The translations under genes and the position numbers were made by a program. Shown one piece after another: positions 1-8,226 of a stretch of DNA of 37,472 nucleotides. How positions within the stretch are numbered: position 1 is the first letter of the stretch; every line of letters begins with the position of its first letter. The notes under the pieces were generated by a model. The model had not been told where the DNA came from. It ran no database searches and worked only from the letters and a program-made list of their open reading frames with translations. This DNA comes from CBDFHV01 sp965247705 (GTDB lineage Bacteria > Pseudomonadota > Alphaproteobacteria > Rhodospirillales > CAMCUA01), in the NCBI GenBank assembly GCA_965247705.1, contig CBDFHV010000048.1:1-37472 (forward strand), written 5' to 3'.

Positions 1-222
1 GCGCCACTGCGCATTAATCCGAATGCTGTGTTGGCCCTGTCGACCGCCGCGAAGCGGTTCCAACCGGTTCCCTGGAGGCACGCGCAAAGTTTCCAAGCGG
101 TTGGCGGCATGAAGTTGCATGAGTTTGCGTAGCGCAGTTCTCTGAATGTCCGCGGGCAACCGGCGAACGCGGTCCCGACGGAACAGCTTCTCCGTTTCCC
201 GATCGGCGAAAGTCCGAATCAC
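1..222 (-). CDS. higB: HigB/RelE-type toxin, C-terminus outside window
   Basis: Seventy-four codons are readable from a GTG at 222 down to base 1 and the frame is open at the window edge. The protein starts VIRTFADRETEKLF and continues with a basic stretch (RRDRVRRLPADIQ), LRVPPGNRLE and QHSIRINAQWR. These are the hallmark segments of HigB (plasmid-maintenance killer, RelE/ParE fold), a ribosome-dependent mRNA endonuclease of about 92 residues, so roughly 18 residues are missing beyond the window. In the usual higBA order the antitoxin gene would follow, outside the window. The upstream region holds a perfect palindrome, a likely HigA operator, and an IS630 sits immediately beyond it. The GTG start is chosen because homologues begin (M/V)IKTFAD at exactly this point. 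Family call is firm; activity is not shown. Confidence 0.85.
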   Translation of the reverse strand, partial: MIRTFADRETEKLFRRDRVRRLPADIQRTALRKLMQLHAANRLETLRVPPGNRLEPLRGGRQGQHSIRINAQWR

Positions 223-242
223 ATCGAATGATAACGTACTGC

Positions 243-267
243 GTTAATAACGCAAGACGTTATTAAC
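243..267. promoter_or_regulatory. Palindromic operator upstream of higB
   Basis: Two perfect 10-base arms, GTTAATAACG (243-252) and CGTTATTAAC (258-267), flank the spacer CAAGA. The site lies 20 bases upstream of the higB start, where antitoxin autorepression sites of higBA operons lie. It is AT-rich in a GC-rich background. The symmetry is seen directly; the function is inferred from position. Confidence 0.6.
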
Positions 268-275
268 GAGGCGAC

Positions 276-1413
276 TAGTGTTCCGCTCGAAACAAATGAT
301 TCCCATCGGGCAGGTGTGATGCGATTCTGGGTTCATGGGGAAGAAAGTGAGGATCCAGCTGGCGCCTGGGGATCAGGACAGGCTGGAGGCGTTGATCGCC
401 AATGGCAACACGCCGCAGAAGCATGTCCGACGGGCTCGGATTGTACGGCTGGCCGGCGACGGCGTTGGCACCGATGAGATCCAGCGCCGCTTGGGCGTGA
501 GCAAACCGACCATCCGACGCTGGCGGACGCGCTATGTGGAGGCCGGCGTGGACGGTTTGTGCCGCGATAAGACGCGCCCGCCGGGCAAGGCACCGCTTGC
601 GGCGGATGTGGTCGTGCGGGTGATCGAGAAGACCAAGACGGAAACGCCGCCGGACGCGACCCACTGGAGCCTGCGAACGATGGCCAAGGCGGTGGGCATC
701 GCGCCGTCGAGCGTTCAGGCGATCTGGAAGGCACATGAGCTGAAACCGCATCTGGTGGCGACTTTCAAGCTGTCCAATGATCCGCGGTTTGCCGAGAAAG
801 TCGAGGACGTGGTCGGGCTGTATGTCAACCCGCCGGAGCACGCCATCGTCCTGTCGGTGGACGAGAAGTCCCAGATCCAGGCACTCGACCGCACCCAGCC
901 GGGCCTGCCGATGAAGAAGGGCCGGGCCGGCACCATGACCCACGACTATAAGCGCCACGGCACCACCACCCTGTTCGCGGCGCTCGACGTGCTCGACGGC
1001 ACGGTCATCGGCCAATGCATGCAGAAGCATCGCCATCAGGAGTTCATCCGCTTCTTGAACAAGATCAACCGCGCGACGTCGAAGCACCTGGCTCTCCACC
1101 TGATCGTCGACAACTACGCCGCCCACAAGACGCCGGAGGTCAAGCGCTGGCTGAAACGCCATCCCCGGTTCCACCTGCATTTCACGCCGACCTCGGCGTC
1201 GTGGCTCAACTTGGTCGAACGCTTCTTTGCCGAGATCACCCGAAAGCGCATCCGTCGCGGCGTGTTTCACTCCATCGTCGAATTGCAAATGGCCATCAAC
1301 GACTACCTCGACCAGCACAACGCCGACCCCAAGCCTTTCGCCTGGACGGCTTCCGCCAGTTCCATCATCGATAAGGTCAACCGAGGGAAACAAGCGTTGG
1401 AATCGCTACACTA
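276..1413 (+). mobile_element. IS630-family insertion sequence, copy 1 (complete)
   Basis: The element is bounded by the TA dinucleotides at 276-277 and 1412-1413, as expected for IS630, which duplicates TA. Its ends are imperfect inverted repeats: the left end reads TAGTGTTCCGCTCGAAAC, and the right end on the other strand reads TAGTGTAGCGATTCCAAC. It carries one transposase whose TAG stop lies inside the right terminal repeat. A nearly identical copy lies in the opposite orientation at 14855-17420. The element sits between the higB promoter and the SGNH hydrolase gene and breaks neither. Confidence 0.9.
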
Positions 1414-1414
1414 G
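335..1414 (+). CDS. IS630 family transposase
   Basis: A 359-residue DDE transposase, full length for the family. The N-terminus has a winged helix-turn-helix region (EIQRRLGVSKPTIRRWRTR, about residues 50-68). The catalytic domain shows VLSVDEKSQIQALDRTQ (first Asp), LHLIVDNYAAHKT (second Asp) and ASWLNLVERFFAEITRK (Glu), the standard IS630 D-D-E set. The ATG follows closely after the left terminal repeat and the stop lies in the right repeat. No frame damage is visible, so this copy may be active and could mobilise the broken copy at 14.9-17.4 kb in trans. Confidence 0.95.
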   Translation: MGKKVRIQLAPGDQDRLEALIANGNTPQKHVRRARIVRLAGDGVGTDEIQRRLGVSKPTIRRWRTRYVEAGVDGLCRDKTRPPGKAPLAADVVVRVIEKTKTETPPDATHWSLRTMAKAVGIAPSSVQAIWKAHELKPHLVATFKLSNDPRFAEKVEDVVGLYVNPPEHAIVLSVDEKSQIQALDRTQPGLPMKKGRAGTMTHDYKRHGTTTLFAALDVLDGTVIGQCMQKHRHQEFIRFLNKINRATSKHLALHLIVDNYAAHKTPEVKRWLKRHPRFHLHFTPTSASWLNLVERFFAEITRKRIRRGVFHSIVELQMAINDYLDQHNADPKPFAWTASASSIIDKVNRGKQALESLH

Positions 1415-1433
1415 AGGGCACCGACGTTGGAGC

Positions 1434-2576
1434 TTAGCGCATCAATTTCTCCGCCAAAACCTCCGCCACCGCCGCATGGCCGGCGGGCGTGAGGTGGCCT
1501 TCGAAAGGATAGTAGAGGTCGGCGCCGGCGTCGGCTCGCTGGCGCAAATCGGGGACCAGGTCGATGAAGGGTATGTCGGCCACCGCCGCCGCGGCGAGGG
1601 CCCCTTGGCGGGCGGCCGCCTGGTACTGGGCGGCGTAGCTTTCGGGATCGACCACACTCGAGCGGCCCGGCAGCAGGGCGAGCGACAGGTCCGCGCCCAT
1701 GCCCGCCGCCGTCTTCTTCATCCGCGCCACGATGGCGGCGAAGAGGGCGACGCTTGGTGCGTGGCGGGTCGCCAGCGCCGGGCCCACGTCCCGGGGCGGC
1801 GGCCAGGCGATGCCGAGCCAGCGGACAATTTCCAGGTTGGCGACAAACCCGTCGACAGCGCCCGGTGGCGGGACGATGTCGCCGATGGCCGCGGACGACA
1901 GGGCCTCTCGCGCCGCAGCCGGCGGATTCAGGGTCTTGGGCACGGGCACGTTGTGAAGCCGCAACGTAGCGTCCAAAAACGAAAAGTAAGGCTTGCCGTT
2001 TTGGGCCTGGAGGGGAAAGGCCCGCATGTTGTCCAGCAAGTCGTTGCCCAGGTAGACCACGACCACGATCCACCGCGGCTTGAAGGCCTCAACCCGGTCC
2101 TCCAGGTACAGGGCTTGCTGGTCGGTGCTGTATCCCGGCACCGCAATGTTGAGAACCGTGACATCCGGCGCCAGGCGCTCGTGAAGGCGGGCGGGGAAAG
2201 TCTCCTCGTCACCGACGCCGAAGCCGAAGGTGAAGCTGTCGCCCAGGACGGCCAGAACCGGGGCGTCGCCGGTGGACGCCGGATCGCCGGCCCCCCGGCG
2301 TAGGCCGCGGCCGTCAACGCTGTAGACCGCCTCGTAGTCGTAGTGCCGATGGTTGCCGGACCAGCCTGGTGTCAGCCGCCAGCCGAGTCGCGGATCATAG
2401 CGGAACAGCCCCGATCCCAGGCGGTCGCTGGACTCGATGTGCTGGTGAAGGCTGCGCAATCCCACCTCCGCCGCCAGGGCGCCTGTGGCGACACCCAGCA
2501 GGATTGTGAGGGCGATCAGAACGGTCCGGCGGCTGCCGGTCGGTTGCGAAGTGGTGTGGGGGGTGGGGTCGGCCAT
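1434..2576 (-). CDS. SGNH/GDSL-type hydrolase, membrane-anchored
   Basis: A 380-residue protein with one N-terminal membrane segment (about residues 18-36, RRTVLIALTILLGVATGALAA) after a short cytoplasmic tail, so the hydrolase domain should be periplasmic. Block I is VLAVLGDSFTFGFGVG (nucleophile Ser114), block III is YLGND (177-179), and the C-terminus has EGHLTPAGH (about 359-367), which supplies the catalytic His. This architecture is common in esterases or O-acyltransferase-like SGNH proteins of exopolysaccharide loci; the substrate cannot be read from sequence. The gene follows the PEP-CTERM gene on the same strand but a terminator separates them. Its TAA stop is 20 bases from the IS630 end, so it is complete. 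Confidence 0.85.
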   Translation of the reverse strand: MADPTPHTTSQPTGSRRTVLIALTILLGVATGALAAEVGLRSLHQHIESSDRLGSGLFRYDPRLGWRLTPGWSGNHRHYDYEAVYSVDGRGLRRGAGDPASTGDAPVLAVLGDSFTFGFGVGDEETFPARLHERLAPDVTVLNIAVPGYSTDQQALYLEDRVEAFKPRWIVVVVYLGNDLLDNMRAFPLQAQNGKPYFSFLDATLRLHNVPVPKTLNPPAAAREALSSAAIGDIVPPPGAVDGFVANLEIVRWLGIAWPPPRDVGPALATRHAPSVALFAAIVARMKKTAAGMGADLSLALLPGRSSVVDPESYAAQYQAAARQGALAAAAVADIPFIDLVPDLRQRADAGADLYYPFEGHLTPAGHAAVAEVLAEKLMR

Positions 2577-2619
2577 GGGTCAGGATCGCCCGTCCAGCAT
2601 GGCATGGCCGCAAAGAAAT

Positions 2620-2645
2620 AGCACCTCTCCGCGGGAAGAGGTGCT
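2620..2645 (-). terminator. Rho-independent terminator after the PEP-CTERM gene
   Basis: A 9-bp perfect stem (AGCACCTCT at 2620-2628 pairing with AGAGGTGCT at 2637-2645) with an 8-base loop is followed, on the minus strand, by ATTTCTTT. It lies 25 bases after the PEP-CTERM stop codon, between that gene and the hydrolase. Confidence 0.75.
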
Positions 2646-2669
2646 TGAGGCGTTACGACCGAAGGGCGG

Positions 2670-3569
2670 TCAGGTGCGCTGCAGCATGCGCCGGCCACCC
2701 AGGAGGCCACCCACGCCAACCAGCAGCAGCAGAGCCGCGGCGGGCTCGGGCACGCTGGGGATGCCGACGCCGGAAACGTGGATGGTGTCGTTGCCGCAGG
2801 TGGCGTTGCCCCACACCATCTCCCAGTCGGGGCCGAACAGCCCGGCGACGCCGGTCATGGTCACGTTGATGCGGAATTCGGCGCTTTTGTTGTCGGGCGT
2901 CAGCACATTGGTATCGACGGTCAAGGCCATGGTCATTAGTCCGGCCTGAGTGCCGTTGCCGAAGGGATCGATCAACAGGGTCCCTTCGTCGAGGTAGGTA
3001 TTGATCAGCTCGGGCGTTTCCAGGTTGCAGGTGGCATTGCTGTTGCAGTCCGCGCGGCGGCCGGAATAGACGTAGCCGCTGTCGCCCAGCACATCCACCG
3101 ACGTCAACCAGCTATCGACTTCGTAGAAACCGACGGTGAGGTTGTTGTCGTCCTCGCGGGCATCGGTGCCGTGATCGTACAGAATGATTCCGTGGTTGAA
3201 GTCGTCCTGGTCCAACAGCTGGAAGGAGATGTCGGCCGTCCGGGTGCCGAACGGGGCCTCGTTCTTGAGCCCATAGTTGGTGTAGAGATCCAGGCTCATG
3301 GTGCCGCCGGCGGCGATGCTCGAATTGACATCGACGCCAAATACCTCGAAATCCGTGCCGCCGACCCGGTCGGCCCAGGTGCCGGGGTTGGTACGGGGGC
3401 TGGTGAAGCGGTACTTCTCCGCGAAGGTTCCGTCGACGATGTATTCGGCGCGGCTTTCGGTCGCGCTCAGCACCAGACCCGCCACCATGGCCAGCGCCAA
3501 GGCGCTCGCCCGGCGGTTCACCAACGGGGCTTGAGTTCGGGTCCGGCAGTGAGTGTTCCGAAAAGCCAT
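2670..3569 (-). CDS. PEP-CTERM sorting-domain surface protein
   Basis: A 299-residue exported protein. The ATG at 3569 is chosen because AGAGGA precedes it at suitable spacing and it begins a clear signal peptide (basic NRRAS, then ALALAMVAGLVLSATESRA). The middle is a beta-rich, Asp/Asn/Gly-rich domain of unknown role (YIVDGTFAEKYRF, TMSLDLYTNYG). The last 27 residues are a PEP-CTERM signal: VPEPAAALLLLVGVGGLLGG followed by RRMLQRT, that is the PEP motif, one membrane helix and an Arg-rich tail. Such proteins are cleaved and anchored or released by an exosortase (EpsH/XrtA type), usually in exopolysaccharide-producing bacteria. No exosortase is in this window, so the enzyme must be elsewhere. 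Confidence 0.88.
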   Translation of the reverse strand: MAFRNTHCRTRTQAPLVNRRASALALAMVAGLVLSATESRAEYIVDGTFAEKYRFTSPRTNPGTWADRVGGTDFEVFGVDVNSSIAAGGTMSLDLYTNYGLKNEAPFGTRTADISFQLLDQDDFNHGIILYDHGTDAREDDNNLTVGFYEVDSWLTSVDVLGDSGYVYSGRRADCNSNATCNLETPELINTYLDEGTLLIDPFGNGTQAGLMTMALTVDTNVLTPDNKSAEFRINVTMTGVAGLFGPDWEMVWGNATCGNDTIHVSGVGIPSVPEPAAALLLLVGVGGLLGGRRMLQRT

Positions 3570-3796
3570 CGAGCAAATCCTCTTGTCGTTACAAACAATC
3601 GGGTCGGGTGAACGCGGTCGACCCGACGTATCAAGAACTTGCATGCATTTTGCGGATATTCCCGCGCCGCGCAGTGACCGGCGTCACCGGCTTGGCGCAG
3701 GGGTGGCCTGATTGGGGTCGTCAGCCGAACAAGGGTTGGTCAGCAGCGGGGATCGATGCCCGATTGGCCCGACGATCCGCCCAGCCGGTCGGTGCC
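3570..3796. other. Intergenic region upstream of the PEP-CTERM gene
   Basis: This 227-bp gap holds the 5' leader of the minus-strand PEP-CTERM gene. One inverted repeat is visible, TCGGGTCG (3599-3606) and CGACCCGA (3619-3626), 30 bases upstream of the chosen start. It could form a leader hairpin or bind a regulator. No further gene is seen. Confidence 0.3.
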
Positions 3797-4894
3797 TTAC
3801 GCGAAGGCTTCGGGCCACATGTCGGGGCGGCAGCGTTCGTACTGGATCGGATAGGCGGCGCGGCCGCCCAGGGCCTCGGCGGCGTGCCATGGCCATCGGG
3901 GATCGTAGAGCACGCCCCGGGCGATGGCGACCAGGTCCGCCTGGCCCGACGCGACGATGTCCTCGGCCTGCGCCGGGTCGTTGATCATGCCGACGGCCAT
4001 CGTGGGCATCCCAACTTCGCCCCGAATGCGGGCCGCATAGGGCACCTGATAGCCGCGCCCCAGCGTGATCTTTTGCTTGGCCGAGATGCCACCGCTGGAG
4101 GCGTCGATGTAATCGCATCCCAGGGCCTTCAGCTCCCGGGCCAGAACGACGGAATCGGCCACGTCCCAGCCGCCTTCCACGTGGTCGGTGGCGGAGATGC
4201 GCATGCCCAGGGGCTTGTCCGCGGGCCAGGCGGCGCGAACCGCCGCGAACAGTTCCAGGGCGAACCGCATGCGGTTGCCGCGGCTGCCGCCGTATTCGTC
4301 GTCGCGCCGGTTGTAGATCGGCGACAGGAACTCGTGGACCAGATAGCCGTGGGCGCCGTGGATCTCGATCATGTCGAAGCCCAGCCGCTCCGCCCGCCGG
4401 GTGGCGGCGACGAAATGGGCGACGGTGGCCCGGATGTCGTCCCGGTTCAGGGCCACGGGCGCCGGCGCCCCGTCGGTGATCGGCACCGGAGACGGGGCGA
4501 CGGTGGTCCAGGGGTCCTCATCGGGGCGCAGGTAGCCGGCGCCGTCCCACTTGGTTCGGTGGGAGGCCTTGACCCCGGCGTGGGCCAGTTGGGCGCCGAG
4601 GGGCGTGTTGCCGTAACGGCGGCAGGCGGCGATCACCCGGGCCAGGGCGCGCTCGTTGTCATCGGAAAAGAGGCCCAGGCACACGTGCGTGATGCGGCCG
4701 CGGGGCTCGACGGCGCTGGCCTCGAAGATGAGCAGCCCAAACCCGCCCAGGGACAGGTGGCCGTAATGCATCAAGTGCCAGTCGTTGGCACTGCCGCCTT
4801 CGGCGCTGTACTGGCACATGGGCGAGACCACGACCCGGTTGGGCAGGGTCAGGCCGCGCAGCGCAAAGGGCGTGAACAGGCGGGGATCGGCCAT
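3797..4894 (-). CDS. NADH:flavin oxidoreductase, Old Yellow Enzyme (YqjM-like)
   Basis: A 365-residue FMN-dependent TIM-barrel ene-reductase. The start at 4894 (MADPRLFTPFALRGLTLPNRVVVSPMCQYSA) is preceded by AGGAAGAC; an upstream in-frame extension would lack conserved sequence. Visible features are the N-terminal SPMCQYSA segment carrying the flavin-tuning Cys of the YqjM class, GFDMIEIHGAHGYLVHEFLSP in the barrel core, NRMRFALELFAAVR, and the C-terminal phosphate-binding GQADLVAIARGVLYDPRWPW. Members reduce activated C=C bonds of enones and xenobiotics with NAD(P)H. It stands alone on the minus strand, so the physiological substrate is unknown. Confidence 0.92.
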   Translation of the reverse strand: MADPRLFTPFALRGLTLPNRVVVSPMCQYSAEGGSANDWHLMHYGHLSLGGFGLLIFEASAVEPRGRITHVCLGLFSDDNERALARVIAACRRYGNTPLGAQLAHAGVKASHRTKWDGAGYLRPDEDPWTTVAPSPVPITDGAPAPVALNRDDIRATVAHFVAATRRAERLGFDMIEIHGAHGYLVHEFLSPIYNRRDDEYGGSRGNRMRFALELFAAVRAAWPADKPLGMRISATDHVEGGWDVADSVVLARELKALGCDYIDASSGGISAKQKITLGRGYQVPYAARIRGEVGMPTMAVGMINDPAQAEDIVASGQADLVAIARGVLYDPRWPWHAAEALGGRAAYPIQYERCRPDMWPEAFA

Positions 4895-5002
4895 GACGTC
4901 TTCCTGGGGCTCGGGCGGCTCGGGGCGGCTCGGCGCGAGACGGGCGCAGGATGACCCGTCCACTTCGTTCGATCAACCACCGCCCCCGATCCGCGCTACC
5001 AT

Positions 5003-5257
5003 GGGCAGCGGGAAGACTGCATGGTGCCGGGAGAGGTGGCCGAGATCACCATCGAGCCCATCCCCACTTCGAACCTGTTCCGGCGCGGCCGTCGCATGCG
5101 CCCTGACGTTTCCAGCAGCAATTTCCCCCGCTTCGACGTCAACCCCAACACGGGAGAACCGGAAGGCAAGGCCCGCCGTCGTCGCCGCGCCGTCAACACG
5201 GTCCACATGGACCGCACACGGCCGTCGCAAGTCCTGCTGCCGGTGATCCCGGGGTAG
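5003..5257 (+). pseudogene. CocE/NonD-family hydrolase, C-terminal remnant
   Basis: About 84 codons ending at a TAG. From the ATG at 5021 it reads VPGEVAEITIEPIPTSNLF, then RPDVSSSNFPRFDVNPNTGE and VNTVHMDRTRPSQVLLPVIP. This is the last strand set of the X-Pro dipeptidyl-peptidase C-terminal jelly-roll domain of CocE/NonD hydrolases, which are normally 550-650 residues. The catalytic alpha/beta-hydrolase domain is absent, because the upstream DNA is the start region of the Old Yellow Enzyme gene on the other strand. There is no plausible start or promoter. I read it as the stump of a gene lost by deletion or rearrangement. Confidence 0.75.
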
Positions 5258-5365
5258 TTGCGTTACGCCTCGCACCCGTGAGCCACCGATCCGCTCGCCA
5301 AAGTCCCTCACCCCGACTTCGGCCGCTCCCGTCAGGGGGAGCGTAGGCACGATCAATCGCCGACA

Positions 5366-5875
5366 TCAGTGACGCAAGATGGAAAATAGCGCCACCCGGG
5401 CGCGAATAGCCCACGCCAGATCCCAGCGACCCACCGCCAGAAGGCCCGGGATAGAGCGCACCAGATTCTTGGCCTTGCGCCACGAATGAACAGGAATGAG
5501 CATTGCGCGCAGCGCCGAGACGTCATTTTCCGAGAAGGCACTGACCTCTTCCAACCTGCCTAATGCGATCAGGATGAGCATGGTCCGCACGCACTTCTCG
5601 CAACGGCCACAGTTGATCCGGTCTCCTTCCGGAATGTGAATGAGATGGCAAGGTTGCATCAACCGGCGGCCAAAGTCCCAGTCCGCCAGCAACGCGATCT
5701 TCTCGATGCGCAGCATCCCGTCCTGTTGCCCCTGGATGCGTATGGCATCGGTGGAGAAGTGGTGGTTGATCAGTGGATGCATACCGCCCGGAGGAGGGTT
5801 TGGCCCGCCCCCGTCAGAAGCGAACAGCACCTTGTCGAAATGGCCGTGGAACAGTTGCGCTGCGGCACTGTGTCC
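5366..5875 (-). pseudogene. PP-loop (QueC-like) paralogue 2, 3' half, cut by IS21
   Basis: The C-terminal 168 codons of the gene whose 5' half is at 8412-9065. Removing the IS21 and one copy of the 6-bp duplication (GTGTCC) fuses the halves in frame as FGAGH-SAAAQLFHGHF. The repaired gene is 1158 nt, 385 residues, matching its intact neighbour (387). This half contains the zinc-ligand pattern Cys, then NCGRCEKC, followed by VRTMLILIALGRLEEV, the same as the QueC-like neighbour. It has no start of its own. The gene is almost certainly non-functional as it stands. Confidence 0.88.
5870..5875. repeat. Target-site duplication of IS21 copy 1 (left)
   Basis: GTGTCC, repeated at 8412-8417 on the other side of the element. 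Six bases is within the 4-8 bp range of IS21-family elements. Confidence 0.85.
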
Positions 5876-5994
5876 TGAGAAGGGCGGCGCAATAATCCCC
5901 CACTGAGGCGGCCTGATTCCCGGGCTGCGCGGGCGGTTCAAAAAGGGGCCATCGGCTAGCCTTCATCGGTTTTGAACTGATCGAAGGCGGGGGG

Positions 5995-7462
5995 ATGTAC
6001 TCAGTGGATTTATATGCGCGTGTTCGACGGGCGTGCCATGTCGACGGGATGAGCAATCGTGAGGCGGCGCGGGTTTTCGGGATCGACCGCAAGACGGTGG
6101 GCAAGATACTGGGGTTTTCGGTGCCGCCTGGCTACCGGCGTCAGCGACCGCCACGGCGTCCGAAGCTGGACGGATATACCGGCATTATCGACCGGATTCT
6201 GGAGGAAGACAGCAAGGTTCACCGCAAGCAGCGTCATACGGTGAAGAGGATCTACGAACGGCTGCGCGACGAGTACGGGTTCACCGGCGGCTACACCATC
6301 GTCAAAGATTATGTGCGGGCATGCCGACACCGGTCGCGGGAGATGTTCGTGCCGCCGCATCACCCGCCTGGCCATGCCCAAGTGGACTTTGGCGAAGCCT
6401 TGGCGGTAATCGGCGGCGTACTCCAGAAGATCCACTTTTTTGCCTTCGATTTGCCGCACAGCGATGCCAGCTTCGTGAAGGCCTATCCGGCGGAGACGTC
6501 GGAGGCGTTCTGCGACGGCCATGTATCAGCGTTTGCCTTCTTCGGCGGTGTTCCCCAGTCGATCCTCTATGACAACACTACACTGGCGGTGGCGCGGATC
6601 CTGGGCGATGGCACCCGGCAGCGCACCCGGGTGTTCAGCGAGCTGCAAGCGCATTACCTGTTCGAAAGGCCGTTTCGGCCGCCCAGGCAAGGCGAAGGCC
6701 GAGGGCAAGGTAGAGCGACATGCGTTCTTCCCGACGCCGCTTGGGCCGAGCAGGATTACGTTCTCACGGCGCGTGATGTACTCGCCGCGCGCGAGATCCA
6801 GCACCAGCATCTTGTTGAGGCTCGGGATTGCCTTGAAGTCGAAGCTCTCGAGCTGTTTGACGACAGCCGAACCCGGCCTGCCTGATGCGGCGCTCGACGC
6901 TGGTACGCTACAAGGGCAATGATCCACTCGGTGCCCGTGGCCTACGGTCATCGCGAGCTTCAGCCTCTTCAGGTGCTATGTTCGAGCAGGATGGCGGGGG
7001 GCCTGCAGCGCCGATGGCATCGGCCCGGCTCCGGCGCAGCTATGAGCGTGAGGACGTAGATCGGCGATCCTCCGCATTACCTGCGGCTGATCGAGCAGAA
7101 AATGGGGCAAGTGCTGGACCAGCGCCGCCCAGGTCGCAGGATGGCATCGGGCCGATTCCTCTCGCCATGCTGCGCCAGCCTGATGGAGATGCCCGTATGG
7201 GCAAGCCCGGCAATCGGGAAGCCGATCCAGGTCGCTGCGTCTTCTGGAGAGCTTCCGTCTTGCCGAGGTCGAGGCGGCAATCGGCGATGCGCTGAAGCTG
7301 GGGGCGATCGGCTTCGATGCCGTCAAGCATCTGGTGCTGTGCCGTATCGAGCGCCGGCCGCCGCGGCTCGATCTCGAGCTTTATCCGTATCTCCCAAGGG
7401 CCCGGGTCGCGACGACCTCGGCCGGGAGCTACATGAGCCTGCTATCCGGGGTGAGACCATGA
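5995..7462 (+). pseudogene. istA: istA transposase, mosaic and broken
   Basis: The intact N-terminal part starts MYSVDLYARVRRACHVDGMS with a helix-turn-helix (NREAARVFGIDRKTVGKI), followed by the integrase core as far as HAQVDFGEA, SILYDNTTLAV and FERPFRPPRQ (about 6710). The middle third is replaced by an inverted istB-like fragment. The IstA C-terminus then resumes near 7010 with several frame changes (recognisable IGFDAVKHLVLCRIERRP and LYPYLPRARVATT), ending at a TGA that overlaps the istB ATG. IstA is normally about 500 residues and needs a DDE triad; the third acidic residue lies in or near the replaced part. Not functional. Confidence 0.85.
6713..7008 (-). pseudogene. Inverted istB 5' fragment inside istA
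   Basis: Read on the minus strand, this stretch matches the first third of the istB in IS21 copy 2 (36064-36420): the segment for EAPRILLEH near its start, then QLESFDFKAIPSLNKMLVLD, LARGEYITRRENVILLGPSG and VGK. It has a small internal deletion and extra bases. The junction at about 6712 falls where istA on one strand and istB on the other share the GCCCTCGGCCT-type sequence, which suggests microhomology-driven rearrangement with a second IS21. Confidence 0.8.
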
Positions 7463-8226
7463 CCGATACCCCGCAGCTGTTGCTGAACCATCACCTCAAG
7501 ACGCTCAGGCTGCCGACCTTCCTGAGGGAATACGACAAGCTGGCCCGGCAATGCGCCTCGGAAGGCGTCGACCATGTCCGCTATCTACAGCGGTTGGCGG
7601 AACTCGAGCTGATCGATCGGGAACGCCGCCTGATAGAACGGCGCATCAAGGCGGCCCGTTTCCCGGTGGTTAAAAGCCTGGATGCGTTCGACTTCAAGGC
7701 CATCCCTTCGCTCAACAAGACGCTGGTGCTCGAGCTTGCCCGCGGCGAGTACATCGACCGCCGGGAGAACGTGATCGCGCTTGGCAACAGCGGAACCGGC
7801 AAGACCCATATCGCCCTTGGGCTCGGTCTGGCCGCTTGCCAGAAAGGGCTTTCGGTTGGCTTTACCACCGCCGCCGCTCTGGTGCATGAGCTCATGGAGG
7901 CGCGCGACGACAAACAGTTGCTGCGGTTCCAGAGGAGGCTCGCCGGGTACAAGATCCTGATCATCGACGAGCTCGGCTTCGTGCCGCTGTCAAAAACCGG
8001 CGCCGAGTTGCTGTTCGAGGTCTTCAGCCAGCGTTACGAGCGTGGTTCCGTCCTGGTCACCTCCAACCTGCCGTTCGATGAATGGACCGAGATATTCGGT
8101 TCCGAGCGCCTCACCGGCGCCTTGCTCGATCGCCTTACCCACCACGTCCATATTCTCGAGATGAACGGCGAGAGCTACCGGCTCAACCAGAGCAAAAACC
8201 GCAGAAAACCCGAAAAATCAGCCTGA
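7459..8226 (+). CDS. istB: IS21 helper ATPase IstB
   Basis: A 255-residue AAA+ helper of IS21 transposition that loads IstA on target DNA. The ATG at 7459 overlaps the istA stop as ATGA, the normal coupling for this family. The N-terminal helical domain is LLLNHHLKTLRLPTFLREYD. Walker A is GNSGTGKT (about residues 113-120), Walker B is ILIIDELGF, and sensor I is VLVTSNLPF. The conserved C-terminal LTHHVHILEMNGESYRL is present. The frame is intact, unlike copy 2, so this ATPase could still be made, though its own transposase is broken. Confidence 0.92.
   Translation: MTDTPQLLLNHHLKTLRLPTFLREYDKLARQCASEGVDHVRYLQRLAELELIDRERRLIERRIKAARFPVVKSLDAFDFKAIPSLNKTLVLELARGEYIDRRENVIALGNSGTGKTHIALGLGLAACQKGLSVGFTTAAALVHELMEARDDKQLLRFQRRLAGYKILIIDELGFVPLSKTGAELLFEVFSQRYERGSVLVTSNLPFDEWTEIFGSERLTGALLDRLTHHVHILEMNGESYRLNQSKNRRKPEKSA

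Noticed and set aside
275..1393. 372-codon open frame on the minus strand, opposite the IS630 transposase (a similar one opposite copy 2)
   Set aside because: It is the complement of a GC-rich transposase gene; the protein has low-complexity Arg/Val/Leu composition and no recognisable domain. A shadow frame.
3608..4954. 448-codon plus-strand frame opposite the Old Yellow Enzyme
   Set aside because: The minus-strand frame encodes a clear, full-length flavoprotein; the plus-strand product is Gly/Ala/Arg-rich with no motifs.
5324..5343. Hairpin CGCTCCC/GGGAGCG with a 6-base loop
   Set aside because: Seven-base stem but no T-run on either side; too weak to call a terminator.
4973..5356. 127-codon minus-strand frame opposite the CocE remnant
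   Set aside because: Low-complexity product without homology I can recognise; the plus-strand reading matches a known domain.
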